Assembly (NCBI GenBank): GCA_900762355.1
Contig: CAAFGE010000041.1
Coordinates: 1 to 64,000 of the forward strand
Source: an uncultured Collinsella sp.
Lineage (GTDB): Bacteria > Actinomycetota > Coriobacteriia > Coriobacteriales > Coriobacteriaceae
Length of the DNA: 64,000 bases
Reading direction: 5' to 3'
A model generated the notes under the pieces. That model was not told where the DNA came from. It was given only the letters and a program-made list of their open reading frames with translations, and made no database searches. Of this stretch, positions 41,864 through 51,134 are shown piece by piece. Positions within the stretch are counted from its first letter, which is position 1; the number at the start of each line of letters is the position of its first letter. The position numbers and the translations under genes are program-made.

Positions 41864-43567
41864 TTAGCGAGCTGCGGACTCGAGCAGTGCCTTGACCTCG
41901 GCGGCGGTGTTGCAGGCGAGTGCCTTCTCGGCGAGCTCGTCGCACTCGGCCTTGGTCCACTGGCTGATGGTCTTGCGGGCGCGCAGGATCGACGGAGCGC
42001 TCATCGAGAACTCCTCCAGGCCCCAGCTGATCAGCAGCGGCTCGAGCAGCGGATCGGCAGCGGCCTCGCCGCACATTCCGACCATGATGCCGGCCTTCAC
42101 GCCGCTCTCGATGATGTTCTTGAGCGAGCGGAGCACGGCGGGATAGTAAACCTGGTACAGGTTGGAGATGGTGTCGTTACCACGGTCGGCGCACATGGTG
42201 TAGCCGATCAGGTCGTTGGTGCCGATGGAGAAGAAGTCGGCAACCTCGGCAAGACGGTCTGCGAGCAACGAAGCGGCGGGCGTCTCGACCATGATGCCGA
42301 CCTCGATGTTCTCGTTGAACTTGCGACCCTCTTCGGTCAGCTCGGCCTTGCACTGCTCGACGAGCTCCTTGACAGCCAAGACCTCCTCGACGCAGGTGAC
42401 GAGCGGGATCATGATCTTGACGTCACCGAAGGCGCTAGCGCGCAGCAGAGCGCGGAGCTGGACCTTGTACTGGTCGGGATTAGCCAGGCAGTAACGCACG
42501 GCGCGGAAGCCCATGAAGGGGTTGTCTTCCTTGACCATATGCAGATACGGAATCTCCTTGTCGCCACCCACATCGAGCGTGCGAATGATGACCGGAGCAC
42601 CCTTGAGCGCGCTGGCGACCTTACGGTAGGCGTTGAACTGCTCCTCCTCGGAAGGAAGCTCAGCAGAGTCCATGAACAGGAACTCGGAACGGAACAGACC
42701 GATGGCCTCGGCGTCGTGATCGAGCGCGTTGGGCACGTCATCGGGATTACCGATGTTGCAGGCGATGATCTTCTTGATGCCATCGGCAGTCACGGACGGC
42801 TTGCCACGGAAGGCCTCGAGGGCTGCCTTCTCGGCAGCGAAGGCCTCGGCCTTGGCGGTGTAGGCGGCGAGCGTCTCCTCGTCGGGATCGGCCTCAACGA
42901 TACCCTTGCCACCGTCGACGACAACGGTCATACCGTTGCGCAGCGCGGTGCAGCTATTGGAAACCGAAAGGACAGCCGGGATCTCGAGGGCGCGCGCAAT
43001 AATCGCGGAGTGCGACGTGCGGCCACCGGTCTCGGTGACGATACCGGCAACGTGGGCCTTATCGATCGTGGCGGTCATGGACGGCGTGAGGTCGTGCACG
43101 ACAACGACAGTATTCTCGGGCAAGACGGAGAGGTCGACGACCTCCTTGCCCAGCAGCTCGGCCAGAATACCGGTGCGGATGTCGGCGATGTCGGCCGCGC
43201 GCAGACGGAACATCTCGTCGTCCATGGACAGGAACATGTTCTCGAACATGGTCGAGGTGTCCATGAGCGCCTGCTCGGCGCAGGTACCGCCGTCAATGGC
43301 GGCGTTGATGGCGTCAGTCATGCCCGGGTCCTGAGCCAGGACAATGTGTCCGCTCATGATCTCGGCCTCGGCCTCGCCCACCGTCTCCTTCATATGGTCG
43401 GCCTGAGCCTGGGTCTTCTCGCAGAAGACCGAAAGAGCGGACTGATAGCGCTCCTTCTCTGCTGCCGAATCGGCAACCTCGTGCGGCTCAAACGTCAAGT
43501 CGGGATCGACGGCGACCATGACGGTGCCGATACCGATGCCCTCGGAAGCGTTGACTCCCTGATACAT
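41864..43567 (-). CDS. ptsI: Phosphoenolpyruvate-protein phosphotransferase (PTS enzyme I)
   Basis: Takes phosphate from PEP and passes it to HPr. The active-site histidine lies in TGGRTSHSAIIARAL (about residue 190). The PEP-binding barrel shows FRSEFLFMD, IMIPLVTCVEEV and FFSIGTNDLIGYTM. 567 residues. I chose the ATG at 43567 (MYQGVNAS) with AGAGGA 6 nt ahead; the ATG at 43573 abuts that site. The 133-nt gap to ptsH shows no clear terminator. Confidence 0.95.
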   Translation of the reverse strand: MYQGVNASEGIGIGTVMVAVDPDLTFEPHEVADSAAEKERYQSALSVFCEKTQAQADHMKETVGEAEAEIMSGHIVLAQDPGMTDAINAAIDGGTCAEQALMDTSTMFENMFLSMDDEMFRLRAADIADIRTGILAELLGKEVVDLSVLPENTVVVVHDLTPSMTATIDKAHVAGIVTETGGRTSHSAIIARALEIPAVLSVSNSCTALRNGMTVVVDGGKGIVEADPDEETLAAYTAKAEAFAAEKAALEAFRGKPSVTADGIKKIIACNIGNPDDVPNALDHDAEAIGLFRSEFLFMDSAELPSEEEQFNAYRKVASALKGAPVIIRTLDVGGDKEIPYLHMVKEDNPFMGFRAVRYCLANPDQYKVQLRALLRASAFGDVKIMIPLVTCVEEVLAVKELVEQCKAELTEEGRKFNENIEVGIMVETPAASLLADRLAEVADFFSIGTNDLIGYTMCADRGNDTISNLYQVYYPAVLRSLKNIIESGVKAGIMVGMCGEAAADPLLEPLLISWGLEEFSMSAPSILRARKTISQWTKAECDELAEKALACNTAAEVKALLESAAR

Positions 43568-43700
43568 TCCCATTCCTCTCTCCGTGTCATGTGATAAAGC
43601 GTTTTGCCATATCCATGACAAAAGAGCGCAGCTACCTTACAACAGGTCACTGCGCCCCCAAATATGAACTTAGTTGTTCAACATGCGACCCGTTTGAGTT

Positions 43701-43964
43701 CTACTCGCCAAGACCGCTCTTGATGAGCTCGATGGCAGCAGCCAGAGCCTCGGCCTCGTCAGCGCCGTCGCACTTGACCTCGACCTCAGTGCCGCAGGGG
43801 ATACCAGCAGCCATGAGGGCCATCGGGGACTTGCCGTTGACCTCCTTCTCGGGGGTAACGACCGTCACGTCACAGGCGTACTTGCCCATGGTGGAGGCGA
43901 ACAGACCAGCCGGACGCATGTGCAGACCCTGAGGATTAACGAGGGTAGCCTTCTCAGAAACCAT
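43701..43964 (-). CDS. ptsH: Phosphocarrier protein HPr
   Basis: Carries phosphate from enzyme I to EIIA. GLHMRPAGLFA contains the phosphorylated histidine (about residue 14), and VNGKSPMALMAA holds the regulatory serine used by HPr kinase in Gram-positives. 87 residues, full length. AAGGAG precedes the ATG at 43964. Confidence 0.95.
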   Translation of the reverse strand: MVSEKATLVNPQGLHMRPAGLFASTMGKYACDVTVVTPEKEVNGKSPMALMAAGIPCGTEVEVKCDGADEAEALAAAIELIKSGLGE

Positions 43965-44101
43965 AGTTGACTCCTTTTTGTGTTTAACCCCTGTCATGCA
44001 TGTGGCAGGAGTCAGATTCACGACGTTGTTTATATTAACTCACATCAAACGGTTTTTCATTGTGTTTCACACGAATTGTTGGACAGATGTCGTATCCCTG
44101 C

Positions 44102-44120
44102 GCTCGCCCGGCGGGCGAGC
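44102..44120. repeat. GC-rich perfect hairpin in the fruA-ptsH gap
   Basis: GCTCGCCCG and CGGGCGAGC are 9-bp arms around a single base. It lies in the 415-nt gap (43965-44379) that otherwise holds a palindromic repeat and a terminator. There is no gene in that gap. Confidence 0.5.
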
Positions 44121-44225
44121 TGCGGAAACTCGGTCGGTCCAGAGCAATATCGGCGGAACGGAATTCTGGCTGAGGATCTGTTCGCGACAAAGACTCAATG
44201 GGCAGTTCCCTCTATGCCCTTCTGC

Positions 44226-44294
44226 AAGTTGCGGTGAAATAGGGACTGATTTTGCAGTTGAAACGTTTAAACGGTCCCTATTTCAACGCACCTT
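44226..44294. repeat. Palindromic repeat, AGTTGCGGTGAAATAGGGAC family, copy 3
   Basis: The left arm (44226-44249) begins AAGTTGCGGTGAAATAGGGA. The right arm (44273-44294) is a degenerate inverse containing GTCCCTATTTCAACGCA. It is the same family as the copies bordering the cobalamin island, but lies outside it. Confidence 0.8.
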
Positions 44295-44304
44295 ACAGAA
44301 AGGA

Positions 44305-44345
44305 ATGAAAAAAGGCGGGGGCTCCGGGTGGAGTCCTCGCCTTTA
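44305..44345 (-). terminator. Terminator of the PTS EII gene
   Basis: On the minus strand an approximately 15-bp stem with two mismatches (44330-44344 with 44311-44325) has a 4-nt loop and ends in TTTTTTCATT. It separates the EII gene from ptsH-ptsI. Confidence 0.75.
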
Positions 44346-44379
44346 TTACAGGGGGCGATGTTATTCGCGAGCTGGGGGA

Positions 44380-46389
44380 TTAGACCAGGCGGGCGTTGAT
44401 CGTCTTGGCGATCTCGGCGGCGTCGGTGGAACCCTTGACAGTGGCACGGAAGTCCTCGTCCATGAGCGCCTCGGCGACCTTGGACAGGATCTTGAGGTGC
44501 GTGGTACCGGCCTGGGCACCGGGGATGAGCAGGGCGATAGCCACGTTGACGGGAGCGCCGTCCATGGTGTCCCAACCGGTCACGCCGGACTCGTCCTTGA
44601 CGACGATGACGGCAGCCTCGGTAATGGCGTCGGACTTGGCATGCGGGATGGCAAAGCCCTCCATCATGCCCGTGGTGCCCTCGGCCTCGCGGGCCAGGAA
44701 GGCGTTCATCACGGCGTCGGCGTCGCTGGCGATACCGGCCTTGACGGCCTGGTTGGAAACGAAGCTCAGGGCCTCGTCACGAGAAGCGAAGTCCTCGGCG
44801 ACAAAGACATTCTCGACCTTCACGAAGTCGGAAGCCTCGGCCTTGGGAGCCTCGACGGCAGCGGCCTTGGGGGCTTCGACCGGCTTGGCGGGAGCGGCAG
44901 GAGCGGCCTTCTGGTTCTTCTCGAAGTCATACTTCTTGAAGGCCACGAACAGGATGCCACCGACCACAGCGCCGATGAGGATCGCGAGGACCCACAGCGG
45001 ACCGTTCTCAACAACGGGGAGGACCAGGAAGCCACCGTGAGGCGCCGGATCGTGAACGTTGAACATAATGGTCAGGATCGAAGCGATAGAGGAACCGAGC
45101 ATCATGATGGGCATGACGGGCCAGATGTTCTTGGTCATGAACGGAATGGCGCCTTCGGTGATGTGGGTGCAACCAAGGATGAGGTTGACGACACCGGCGT
45201 CGTGATCCTCCTGGCTGAAGTACTTCTTACCGACAACGACGGCAAAGGTGGTGATCAGCGGCGGAACGATGCAGGCGGCGGAGACGGCAGCCATGAAGTT
45301 GGTGCCGAAGTTATAGGTATCGGTGCCAACACCGGCGGCCAGAGCCTCGGTGAGCATAGCGGTACCGGTGACGTAAGCAGCCTTGTTGACCGGGCCGCCC
45401 ATGTCAAAGGCGCACATGCAGCCAATGGCAAGACCCAGGACAACGGCGCCAGAGGCGGACAGGCCCTTGAGGAAGTCCATCATGGCGGTGTTGATGGCAG
45501 CCATGGGGCCGGAAATGCCGAGCATGACCAGGCCGACGATAGCCGTCGAGAACAGCGGGTACAGGAAGATAGCCTTGAGGCCGTCCAGGTTCTTGGGCAG
45601 ACCGGCAAAGACCTTCTCGAGCAGCAGGATGACATAACCGGCGAGGAAGCCGCCGACGATGCCGCCCAGGAAGCCGAAGCCCACGCCGGCGCCACCGGCG
45701 TCGATCATGCCGGTCTCGGCGTTAACAGGCAGGCCCTGGATGGCGATCATACCGGCAACGAAACCGGGGACGAGCGCCGGGCGCTTGCCGATGGATTCGG
45801 CGATGTAGGCGGAAAGCACCGGAACCATGAGGTTCATGGCGATGCCGCCGATGATCTTGAGCATCGCAGCAAAGCTGTTGTAGTCAGACGCTGTCGAATC
45901 GAAGGACGTAATGCCCCACAGGAACGAGACGGCGGTCAGAACACCACCGGCAACGACGAAGACCAGCATGTGGCTGACGCCGTTCATGAGGTGCTTGTAG
46001 ATGATGTGACCGATGGACTCCTTCTCCTCGACCTCATCCTCGATATCGGCAGCAGCTGCAACCGTGTCGTCACCCTTGGCGGCGAGCGCGCGGTCAATCA
46101 GCTTACCGGCGGCCTCAACGGACAGGGCCTTGGAAACACCAACGGAAACCATGGGCTTGCCGGCGAAACGCTCAGCCTGGACATCCTTGTCGGCTGCGAC
46201 GACGACGGCCTTGGCACCAGCGATCTCACTCTTGGTGAGCTCGTTCTCGACACCGACCTGGCCATGAGTCTCAACCTTAATGGTCAGACCGCGCTCGGCA
46301 GCTGCCTTCTCCAGCGCCTCCTTCGCCATGAAGGTGTGCGCAATGCCGGTCGGGCAACCGGTCGCGGCGATGATGTCAAACTTAGCCAT
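44380..46389 (-). CDS. fruA: PTS fructose-type transporter, EIIBCA
   Basis: Imports and phosphorylates fructose or a similar hexose. EIIB first (ATGCPTGIAHTFMA, phosphocysteine at about residue 11), then EIIC (about 130-470, roughly ten transmembrane helices), an Ala/Pro/Glu linker (about 480-515), and EIIA last (phosphohistidine in FAIPHAKSDAI). The B-C-A order differs from the common A-B-C. 669 residues. The ATG at 46389 has AAGGAGG ahead. It is divergent from the RpiR-type regulator. Confidence 0.93.
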   Translation of the reverse strand: MAKFDIIAATGCPTGIAHTFMAKEALEKAAAERGLTIKVETHGQVGVENELTKSEIAGAKAVVVAADKDVQAERFAGKPMVSVGVSKALSVEAAGKLIDRALAAKGDDTVAAAADIEDEVEEKESIGHIIYKHLMNGVSHMLVFVVAGGVLTAVSFLWGITSFDSTASDYNSFAAMLKIIGGIAMNLMVPVLSAYIAESIGKRPALVPGFVAGMIAIQGLPVNAETGMIDAGGAGVGFGFLGGIVGGFLAGYVILLLEKVFAGLPKNLDGLKAIFLYPLFSTAIVGLVMLGISGPMAAINTAMMDFLKGLSASGAVVLGLAIGCMCAFDMGGPVNKAAYVTGTAMLTEALAAGVGTDTYNFGTNFMAAVSAACIVPPLITTFAVVVGKKYFSQEDHDAGVVNLILGCTHITEGAIPFMTKNIWPVMPIMMLGSSIASILTIMFNVHDPAPHGGFLVLPVVENGPLWVLAILIGAVVGGILFVAFKKYDFEKNQKAAPAAPAKPVEAPKAAAVEAPKAEASDFVKVENVFVAEDFASRDEALSFVSNQAVKAGIASDADAVMNAFLAREAEGTTGMMEGFAIPHAKSDAITEAAVIVVKDESGVTGWDTMDGAPVNVAIALLIPGAQAGTTHLKILSKVAEALMDEDFRATVKGSTDAAEIAKTINARLV

Positions 46390-46516
46390 GTGTCCCTCCT
46401 TCTTGAGTACAGCGCCCGCGGGCGCTCCCCTACACGCGCTTCGATGCGCGTTTTTCCACAACTGAAAGATACCAACCTACCGTCCGCGTGAGAAGAGACA
46501 AGGTGCAATTCTCCGG

Positions 46517-46560
46517 TGAAAGGTTCTTTCATAACCGTAAACGGTAGGTGAAAGTTTACC
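46517..46560. promoter_or_regulatory. Operator-like palindromes between fruA and the RpiR gene
   Basis: TGAAAGGTTCTTTCA (46517-46531) is a perfect 6-bp inverted repeat around GTT. ACCGTAAACGGT (46534-46545) is a second, and GGTGAAAGTTTACC (46547-46560) a weaker third. Their place in the 272-nt divergent gap suggests binding sites for the adjacent regulator. Confidence 0.5.
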
Positions 46561-46661
46561 ATCAACACTTGAAACGGCAAGGTATATCTTGTAATTGAAA
46601 ATCCCCCTATACTATGGCATTACAAAACGAGTCCGATTTTCATGCCAACCAGGAGCCATCC

Positions 46662-47519
46662 ATGACCGATAGTAGCAAGAGCGCACTTTCCCTCATTAGT
46701 ACCCATCAGGGATACAGCGAGTCCGAGCAGCGCATTGTCGACTATATATTGGAGCACCAGTCCGAGGCGCCACGCCTCACGGCGGCTCAGCTCTCGCGCG
46801 CCGCTGCCACGTCCGAAGCGACCGTTTCGCGCTTCTGCCGCAAACTGGGCTTTGGTAGCTTCCGCAGCTTTCAGTTTTCGTTGGCGAGGGATTTGGAAAG
46901 CCAGCGCAACGAGGGCCTGACCGACGAGGTCTCGCTCGACAATATGGAGCAGAGCCTCAAGAACATCCTGGCTGCCAAGGTAAGCGAGCTTAATGCGACC
47001 ATCGACGGAATCGACCACGATACGCTGGCGGCTGTTGTGCATGCCTTTAAGCATGCAGGGGTTATTGAGTTTGCAGCTGTGGGCAATACGAACGCGGTCG
47101 CGCTCGATGCGACGTTTAAGTTTTCGCAGCTGGGCCTGCGCTGCATGGCGAGCACCATTAGCGAGACATCAATCGGCTTTGCGCTCACGTTGCGCCCAGG
47201 TGACGTCATCGTGCTAATCTCAAACTCCGGCAAATCGCGCCGACTGAATCGCATGGCAAAAGCGGCTCGCAACTGCGGCGCAACCGTAGTCGTCATCAGC
47301 AGCGACAGCAAATCCCCGCTCGCTCGTCTGGCAGACTACACCTTTAATACCGTCAACCACGAAGCGCTGCTGACGACGGGCGACTTTGCGTTCTCTAAGA
47401 TCAGCGCCACGATGATCATCGAAGTCATCTACAACTTCCTGCTGCCCGAGATTGAAGACGCTCGCGAGCATATCAGCTACTACGAGGAGCTCATCCAGCC
47501 AGATAAGGTCGTTGAGTAA
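46662..47519 (+). CDS. RpiR-family (MurR/RpiR) transcriptional regulator
   Basis: N-terminal RpiR helix-turn-helix: LTAAQLSRAAATSEATVSRF (about residues 38-57). C-terminal SIS sugar-phosphate-binding domain: VGNTNAVALD, VIVLISNSGKSRRL. 285 residues from the ATG at 46662 (AGGAG 7 nt ahead). Its divergence from the fructose PTS genes suggests that it controls them in response to a sugar phosphate. The PTS link is inference. Confidence 0.9.
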   Translation: MTDSSKSALSLISTHQGYSESEQRIVDYILEHQSEAPRLTAAQLSRAAATSEATVSRFCRKLGFGSFRSFQFSLARDLESQRNEGLTDEVSLDNMEQSLKNILAAKVSELNATIDGIDHDTLAAVVHAFKHAGVIEFAAVGNTNAVALDATFKFSQLGLRCMASTISETSIGFALTLRPGDVIVLISNSGKSRRLNRMAKAARNCGATVVVISSDSKSPLARLADYTFNTVNHEALLTTGDFAFSKISATMIIEVIYNFLLPEIEDAREHISYYEELIQPDKVVE

Positions 47520-47528
47520 AACGCGTAG

Positions 47529-47559
47529 TGGGACAAAAATTTCAGTCTATTTTGTCCCA
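47529..47559. repeat. GGGACAAA hairpin between convergent rpiR and recN
   Basis: TGGGACAAA (47529-47537) and TTTGTCCCA (47551-47559) with a 13-nt loop. This is the same arm sequence and overall 31-nt length as each half of the element at 3127-3228. It may serve as a bidirectional terminator; its stem ends in A/T runs. Confidence 0.75.
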
Positions 47560-47578
47560 CCAACACCGCTGATATGAT

Positions 47579-49207
47579 CTAGCCTCGAGCTTCTTCGAGC
47601 ATCTGCTTTGCATGGGCCAAGCTTGCCTCAGACTGATCGCCGCTCAACATGCGGGCGATCTCGGCGGTACGCGCTTCGCCGGTTACCTCGTCCAAATGCG
47701 TCTGGGGAACATCGCCCGGTTCCTTACTGACAACATAATGTTTGTCGGCCATGACGGCGACCTGCGCCAAGTGGGTTACGACAATCACCTGATGCGTAGC
47801 GGCGAGATCTGCCAGCACGCCCGCGAGTGCACGCGCCGTGGAGCCACCGACACCAGCATCGACCTCGTCAAACACCAGCGTATCGACACCATCCGCGTTA
47901 CCGAGGACAACCTTGCTTGCCAGCATGACGCGGCTGAGCTCGCCGCCCGACGCAATGCGGCGCAGGGGGCGTGGCGTCAAGCCGGCACCGCTACGGTATA
48001 GCAGCTCGTAGCTCGAAGGACCAACGGGCGTCCACTCAGCACGGGGAAGATCGCGCGACTCCCAGACGAGCTCGGCGCCGCCCATCTCCAGGCGAGCCAT
48101 CTGGCGGCCAACCTCGTGGCAGAAGCGCGGGGCCGCCGTATTGCGAGCGCGCTTAAGTGCCTTGGCAGCGGCAAACAACTCGCGCTCGGCGCTCCCGAGC
48201 GCCTCACGCGCCTTTTTGATCTGCTCATCGCCATCATCGACCAGAGACAGCAGTTCTTGCGAGCGATTGCGCATGGCAAAAACATCGTCCATAGTTGGAC
48301 CCCACTGACGCAACAGACCCTTGAGGTCGGAATACCGCTCACGCATGCGAGCGAGCTCGCGCGGGTCGAAGGCGACGCCATCGCGATAGGCACGAAGCTC
48401 GTTCGCGCAATCCTCAAGGGAGATGCAGGCATCCGAAAGCGCATCGGCAATGTCGCCCAGTTTGCGATCGAAGGTAGCCATTCGGGAAAGCTCTGCCACG
48501 GCGCTGTTCACGGCATCGAGCGCCCCCCCTTCGGCGGCAAGCGATGCATGGGCATCGTTAGCTGTGGCGACCAGTACCTCGGCATGTTCGGAGCGCGGCA
48601 GCAGTTCCTCGAGTTCCTCATACTCGCCCGGCTTGGGGTCGACCTCGCCGATACGCTCGAGGGCAAAGCGCGCCTCCTCGACGCGGCTCCCCTGCGCACG
48701 CGAGGCCTCTTCGACGCGACGGACCTCCTTAGCGGCCGCGCGCGAGGCTTTAAAGCAAGCACGGTAGTGCTCGAGCGCCTCGAGCGCAGAGCGCCCCGCC
48801 CACGCATCGACCATCGCAACGTGATGCGCCGGATCGAGCAAGCGCTGGTGCTCGTGCTGGCCGCACAGGTCCATCATCACGCCAACGCGCTCCGAAAGCT
48901 CGCGCACACTGGCAATGCGGCCGTCAATCTTCACGCGGCTGCGGCCCTCGGCAGAAAGACCGCGCTGTACGGTAAAGCCTTCCGTGTCGTGTGGACCGTC
49001 GAACAGCCGCGCCTCGACGCTGGCAAGCGCCTCACCCTCGCGCACCGTCGACGAATCCGCGCGCTCGCCCAAGATGAGCTTAAGGGCGGAAAGCAGCGCG
49101 GTCTTGCCGGCGCCGGTCTCGCCGGTCAGGACAGTCAGGCCGGCACTCGGCACCAGCGTCGCCTCGCGAATGAGTGCAATGTTGGAAACCTGCAGCTCAT
49201 CGATCAT
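47579..49207 (-). CDS. recN: DNA repair protein RecN
   Basis: SMC-like ATPase in double-strand-break repair. Walker A GETGAGKTALL at residue 30, long coiled-coil middle (about 150-370), then IASGGELSRVMLA signature and VFDEVDAGVGG Walker B. 542 residues. It overlaps nadK by 11 nt and is the last gene of the efp-to-recN run. Confidence 0.95.
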   Translation of the reverse strand: MIDELQVSNIALIREATLVPSAGLTVLTGETGAGKTALLSALKLILGERADSSTVREGEALASVEARLFDGPHDTEGFTVQRGLSAEGRSRVKIDGRIASVRELSERVGVMMDLCGQHEHQRLLDPAHHVAMVDAWAGRSALEALEHYRACFKASRAAAKEVRRVEEASRAQGSRVEEARFALERIGEVDPKPGEYEELEELLPRSEHAEVLVATANDAHASLAAEGGALDAVNSAVAELSRMATFDRKLGDIADALSDACISLEDCANELRAYRDGVAFDPRELARMRERYSDLKGLLRQWGPTMDDVFAMRNRSQELLSLVDDGDEQIKKAREALGSAERELFAAAKALKRARNTAAPRFCHEVGRQMARLEMGGAELVWESRDLPRAEWTPVGPSSYELLYRSGAGLTPRPLRRIASGGELSRVMLASKVVLGNADGVDTLVFDEVDAGVGGSTARALAGVLADLAATHQVIVVTHLAQVAVMADKHYVVSKEPGDVPQTHLDEVTGEARTAEIARMLSGDQSEASLAHAKQMLEEARG

Positions 49208-50057
49208 GACGGACTCCGTAGAATACGCGGCTCACCGAGTTATAGAAGCTCTCGGGGCCGTAATCGAGAAGCAGCACATCTCCGGGCCCGCGGCGCACAG
49301 CCACGCTCTCAACGGTGCCATCGCAGGTAATAAACTGTCCATCGATAGCGATCGCCGGAACGCTCGGACGGTCATCAGACATAAAGATTTCGACGACATC
49401 ACTCGGCGAGGTCAAAAAAGCGCGAGCCTGAATGGTATGCGGGGCGATGGGCACACAGACCATACCCGTGTAATCGGGGCTGACAATGGGGCCACCGGCG
49501 GAAAGCGCGTAGCCGGTGGAGCCGGTCGCCGTCGAAACGACGACACCGTCGCCGCGAAGGCGGTCGATATGATGGCCGGACACCGTGATGTCAAACTCAA
49601 CCATATCGGACAGCGGACCGCGGGTAAGCGCCATGTCGTTGAGGGCGAAGGTGCGCACGACATCCTTCGTACCGTCTTCGCGCACGGACACGATATCCGC
49701 GGCGATGGTAGCGCGACGGCTCACGTGCAGCTCACCAGACAGGGCATCGCTCACGACCTGCAGAATGTCGCGCTCCTCGGGGCTCGCAGCAGTTAAAAAG
49801 CCCAGGTGACCATAGGAAAGACCGAGGATAGGAATCTCGCGATGGTTGAGGATGCGGGCAGCGCGCAGCAGCGTGCCGTCGCCGCCGAGCGTAATGACCA
49901 GATCGGAGCCGTCAATATCAGGCGTGCTTTGAATCTTCGATCGCTGATCGGCAGCCCATGCGACCTCATAGCCCTGGCGCGTCAGCCAAAGCTCGAGCAT
50001 CAGGCCGCTCTCGACCGCCTCTTGCTTGTAGTAATTGGGAACCAGAAAGACCTTCAT
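49197..50057 (-). CDS. nadK: NAD kinase
   Basis: Phosphorylates NAD to NADP. The GGDGTLLRAAR motif (about residue 58) and the second family motif VSTATGSTGYALSAGGP (about 150) are intact. 286 residues, normal length. ATGA overlap with tlyA upstream. Confidence 0.95.
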   Translation of the reverse strand: MKVFLVPNYYKQEAVESGLMLELWLTRQGYEVAWAADQRSKIQSTPDIDGSDLVITLGGDGTLLRAARILNHREIPILGLSYGHLGFLTAASPEERDILQVVSDALSGELHVSRRATIAADIVSVREDGTKDVVRTFALNDMALTRGPLSDMVEFDITVSGHHIDRLRGDGVVVSTATGSTGYALSAGGPIVSPDYTGMVCVPIAPHTIQARAFLTSPSDVVEIFMSDDRPSVPAIAIDGQFITCDGTVESVAVRRGPGDVLLLDYGPESFYNSVSRVFYGVRHDR

Positions 50058-50866
50058 AGCGTTGCAGCTTTCTCGCTCAAAACCGAAACCTGGGATTGCA
50101 GCTCATCGTCGGTACGTTCACCGGGGGCAAATCTCGTGCCGTACAGGAAAAACTCAACGTTTCCCTTGGCACCATGAATGGGCGACACGCACACATCGAC
50201 CGGGAACAGCCCCTTGGCAGCAAAGAGTTCAACTGCCGCAACGAGTGTATCGCGGCGCACAGCGGGATCGGTCACAATGCCGCCCTCGCCCACCTGCGCC
50301 GCCGGAGCCTCAAACTGCGGCTTTACGAGCGTGCAAAACGAACCCGTAGGTGCTAGGCACGCCAGCACCGCATCGATAATGTTCGCGATGCTGGTAAACG
50401 AGACATCACACACAGCCAAGTCGATGGCGCCGGCATAGCCAAGCTCAGGCAGCTGCGTCACGTTTGTGCGCTCATGTAGCGTCACGCGATCGTCCTGACG
50501 CAACGACCAATCGAACTGGGCGCGACCCACGTCCACCGAGACAACGGTTGCAGCTCCGCGCTGGAGCAGGCAATCGGTAAAGCCGCCGGTAGAGCAGCCC
50601 ACATCCAGACAGGCAAGGCCCGTCGGATTGATGCCAAACGCATCAAGCGCGCCTTCGAGCTTAAGACCGCCGCGGCCAACATAGGGAATGCGCCCCTTCA
50701 CGTGCAGCGGCAGGCCCGGGGTCACCTTAAGGCCCGGCGAAGTCAAGCGCTCGCCGCCACTCGAGACCAAGCCGGCCATAAGAGTGCGAAGGGCATCCGC
50801 GCGATCGGCGCAGATGCCCTGTGAAATCAGTTCGTCATCAAGACGCACACGTTTCATGAATGCCAT
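50054..50866 (-). CDS. tlyA: TlyA-family rRNA 2'-O-methyltransferase
   Basis: N-terminal S4 RNA-binding domain (about 5-65) followed by an FtsJ-like SAM methyltransferase: YVGRGGLKLEGAL, CLDVGCSTGGFTDCLL. In other bacteria it methylates 16S and 23S rRNA riboses. 270 residues from the ATG at 50866; an ATG at 50857 is also possible because no strong ribosome site is seen. Confidence 0.92.
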   Translation of the reverse strand: MAFMKRVRLDDELISQGICADRADALRTLMAGLVSSGGERLTSPGLKVTPGLPLHVKGRIPYVGRGGLKLEGALDAFGINPTGLACLDVGCSTGGFTDCLLQRGAATVVSVDVGRAQFDWSLRQDDRVTLHERTNVTQLPELGYAGAIDLAVCDVSFTSIANIIDAVLACLAPTGSFCTLVKPQFEAPAAQVGEGGIVTDPAVRRDTLVAAVELFAAKGLFPVDVCVSPIHGAKGNVEFFLYGTRFAPGERTDDELQSQVSVLSEKAATL

Positions 50867-50892
50867 CAACCATTCGTATCCGGAGATGTGGC

Positions 50893-51132
50893 CTAGCTAT
50901 CCTGGGATTCGTTTGCCGCATCCTCATCGTATTCCTGCTCGAGCTTGTCGGCCTCACGCGGCGTCAACTCAAACTTGTCGACCATATCGACCGCGTGGGA
51001 GCCCAGCTCAATCGCTTCGTCAAACAGATCGAGCGAACGCTCCAAGGAGGTATCCTTGGAGCGAACGGTAGCGATGATCTGATCCAAACGGTCCGAGATC
51101 TCGTCAAAGTTGCGGACAGAACCCTCTGGCAT
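50893..51132 (-). CDS. xseB: Exodeoxyribonuclease VII small subunit
   Basis: A short helical protein (79 residues). FDEISDRLDQIIATVRS and SLERSLDLFDEAIEL are characteristic of XseB. The large subunit gene xseA is not in this window. It lies 2 nt after nusB. Confidence 0.9.
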   Translation of the reverse strand: MPEGSVRNFDEISDRLDQIIATVRSKDTSLERSLDLFDEAIELGSHAVDMVDKFELTPREADKLEQEYDEDAANESQDS

Positions 51133-51134
51133 GA

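Noticed and set aside
43978..46491. An 837-residue plus-strand open frame opposite the PTS EII gene
   Set aside because: Antisense shadow of a clearly conserved EIIBCA gene; its composition (G/D/H/L/V-rich) is what reversed EIIC codons give.
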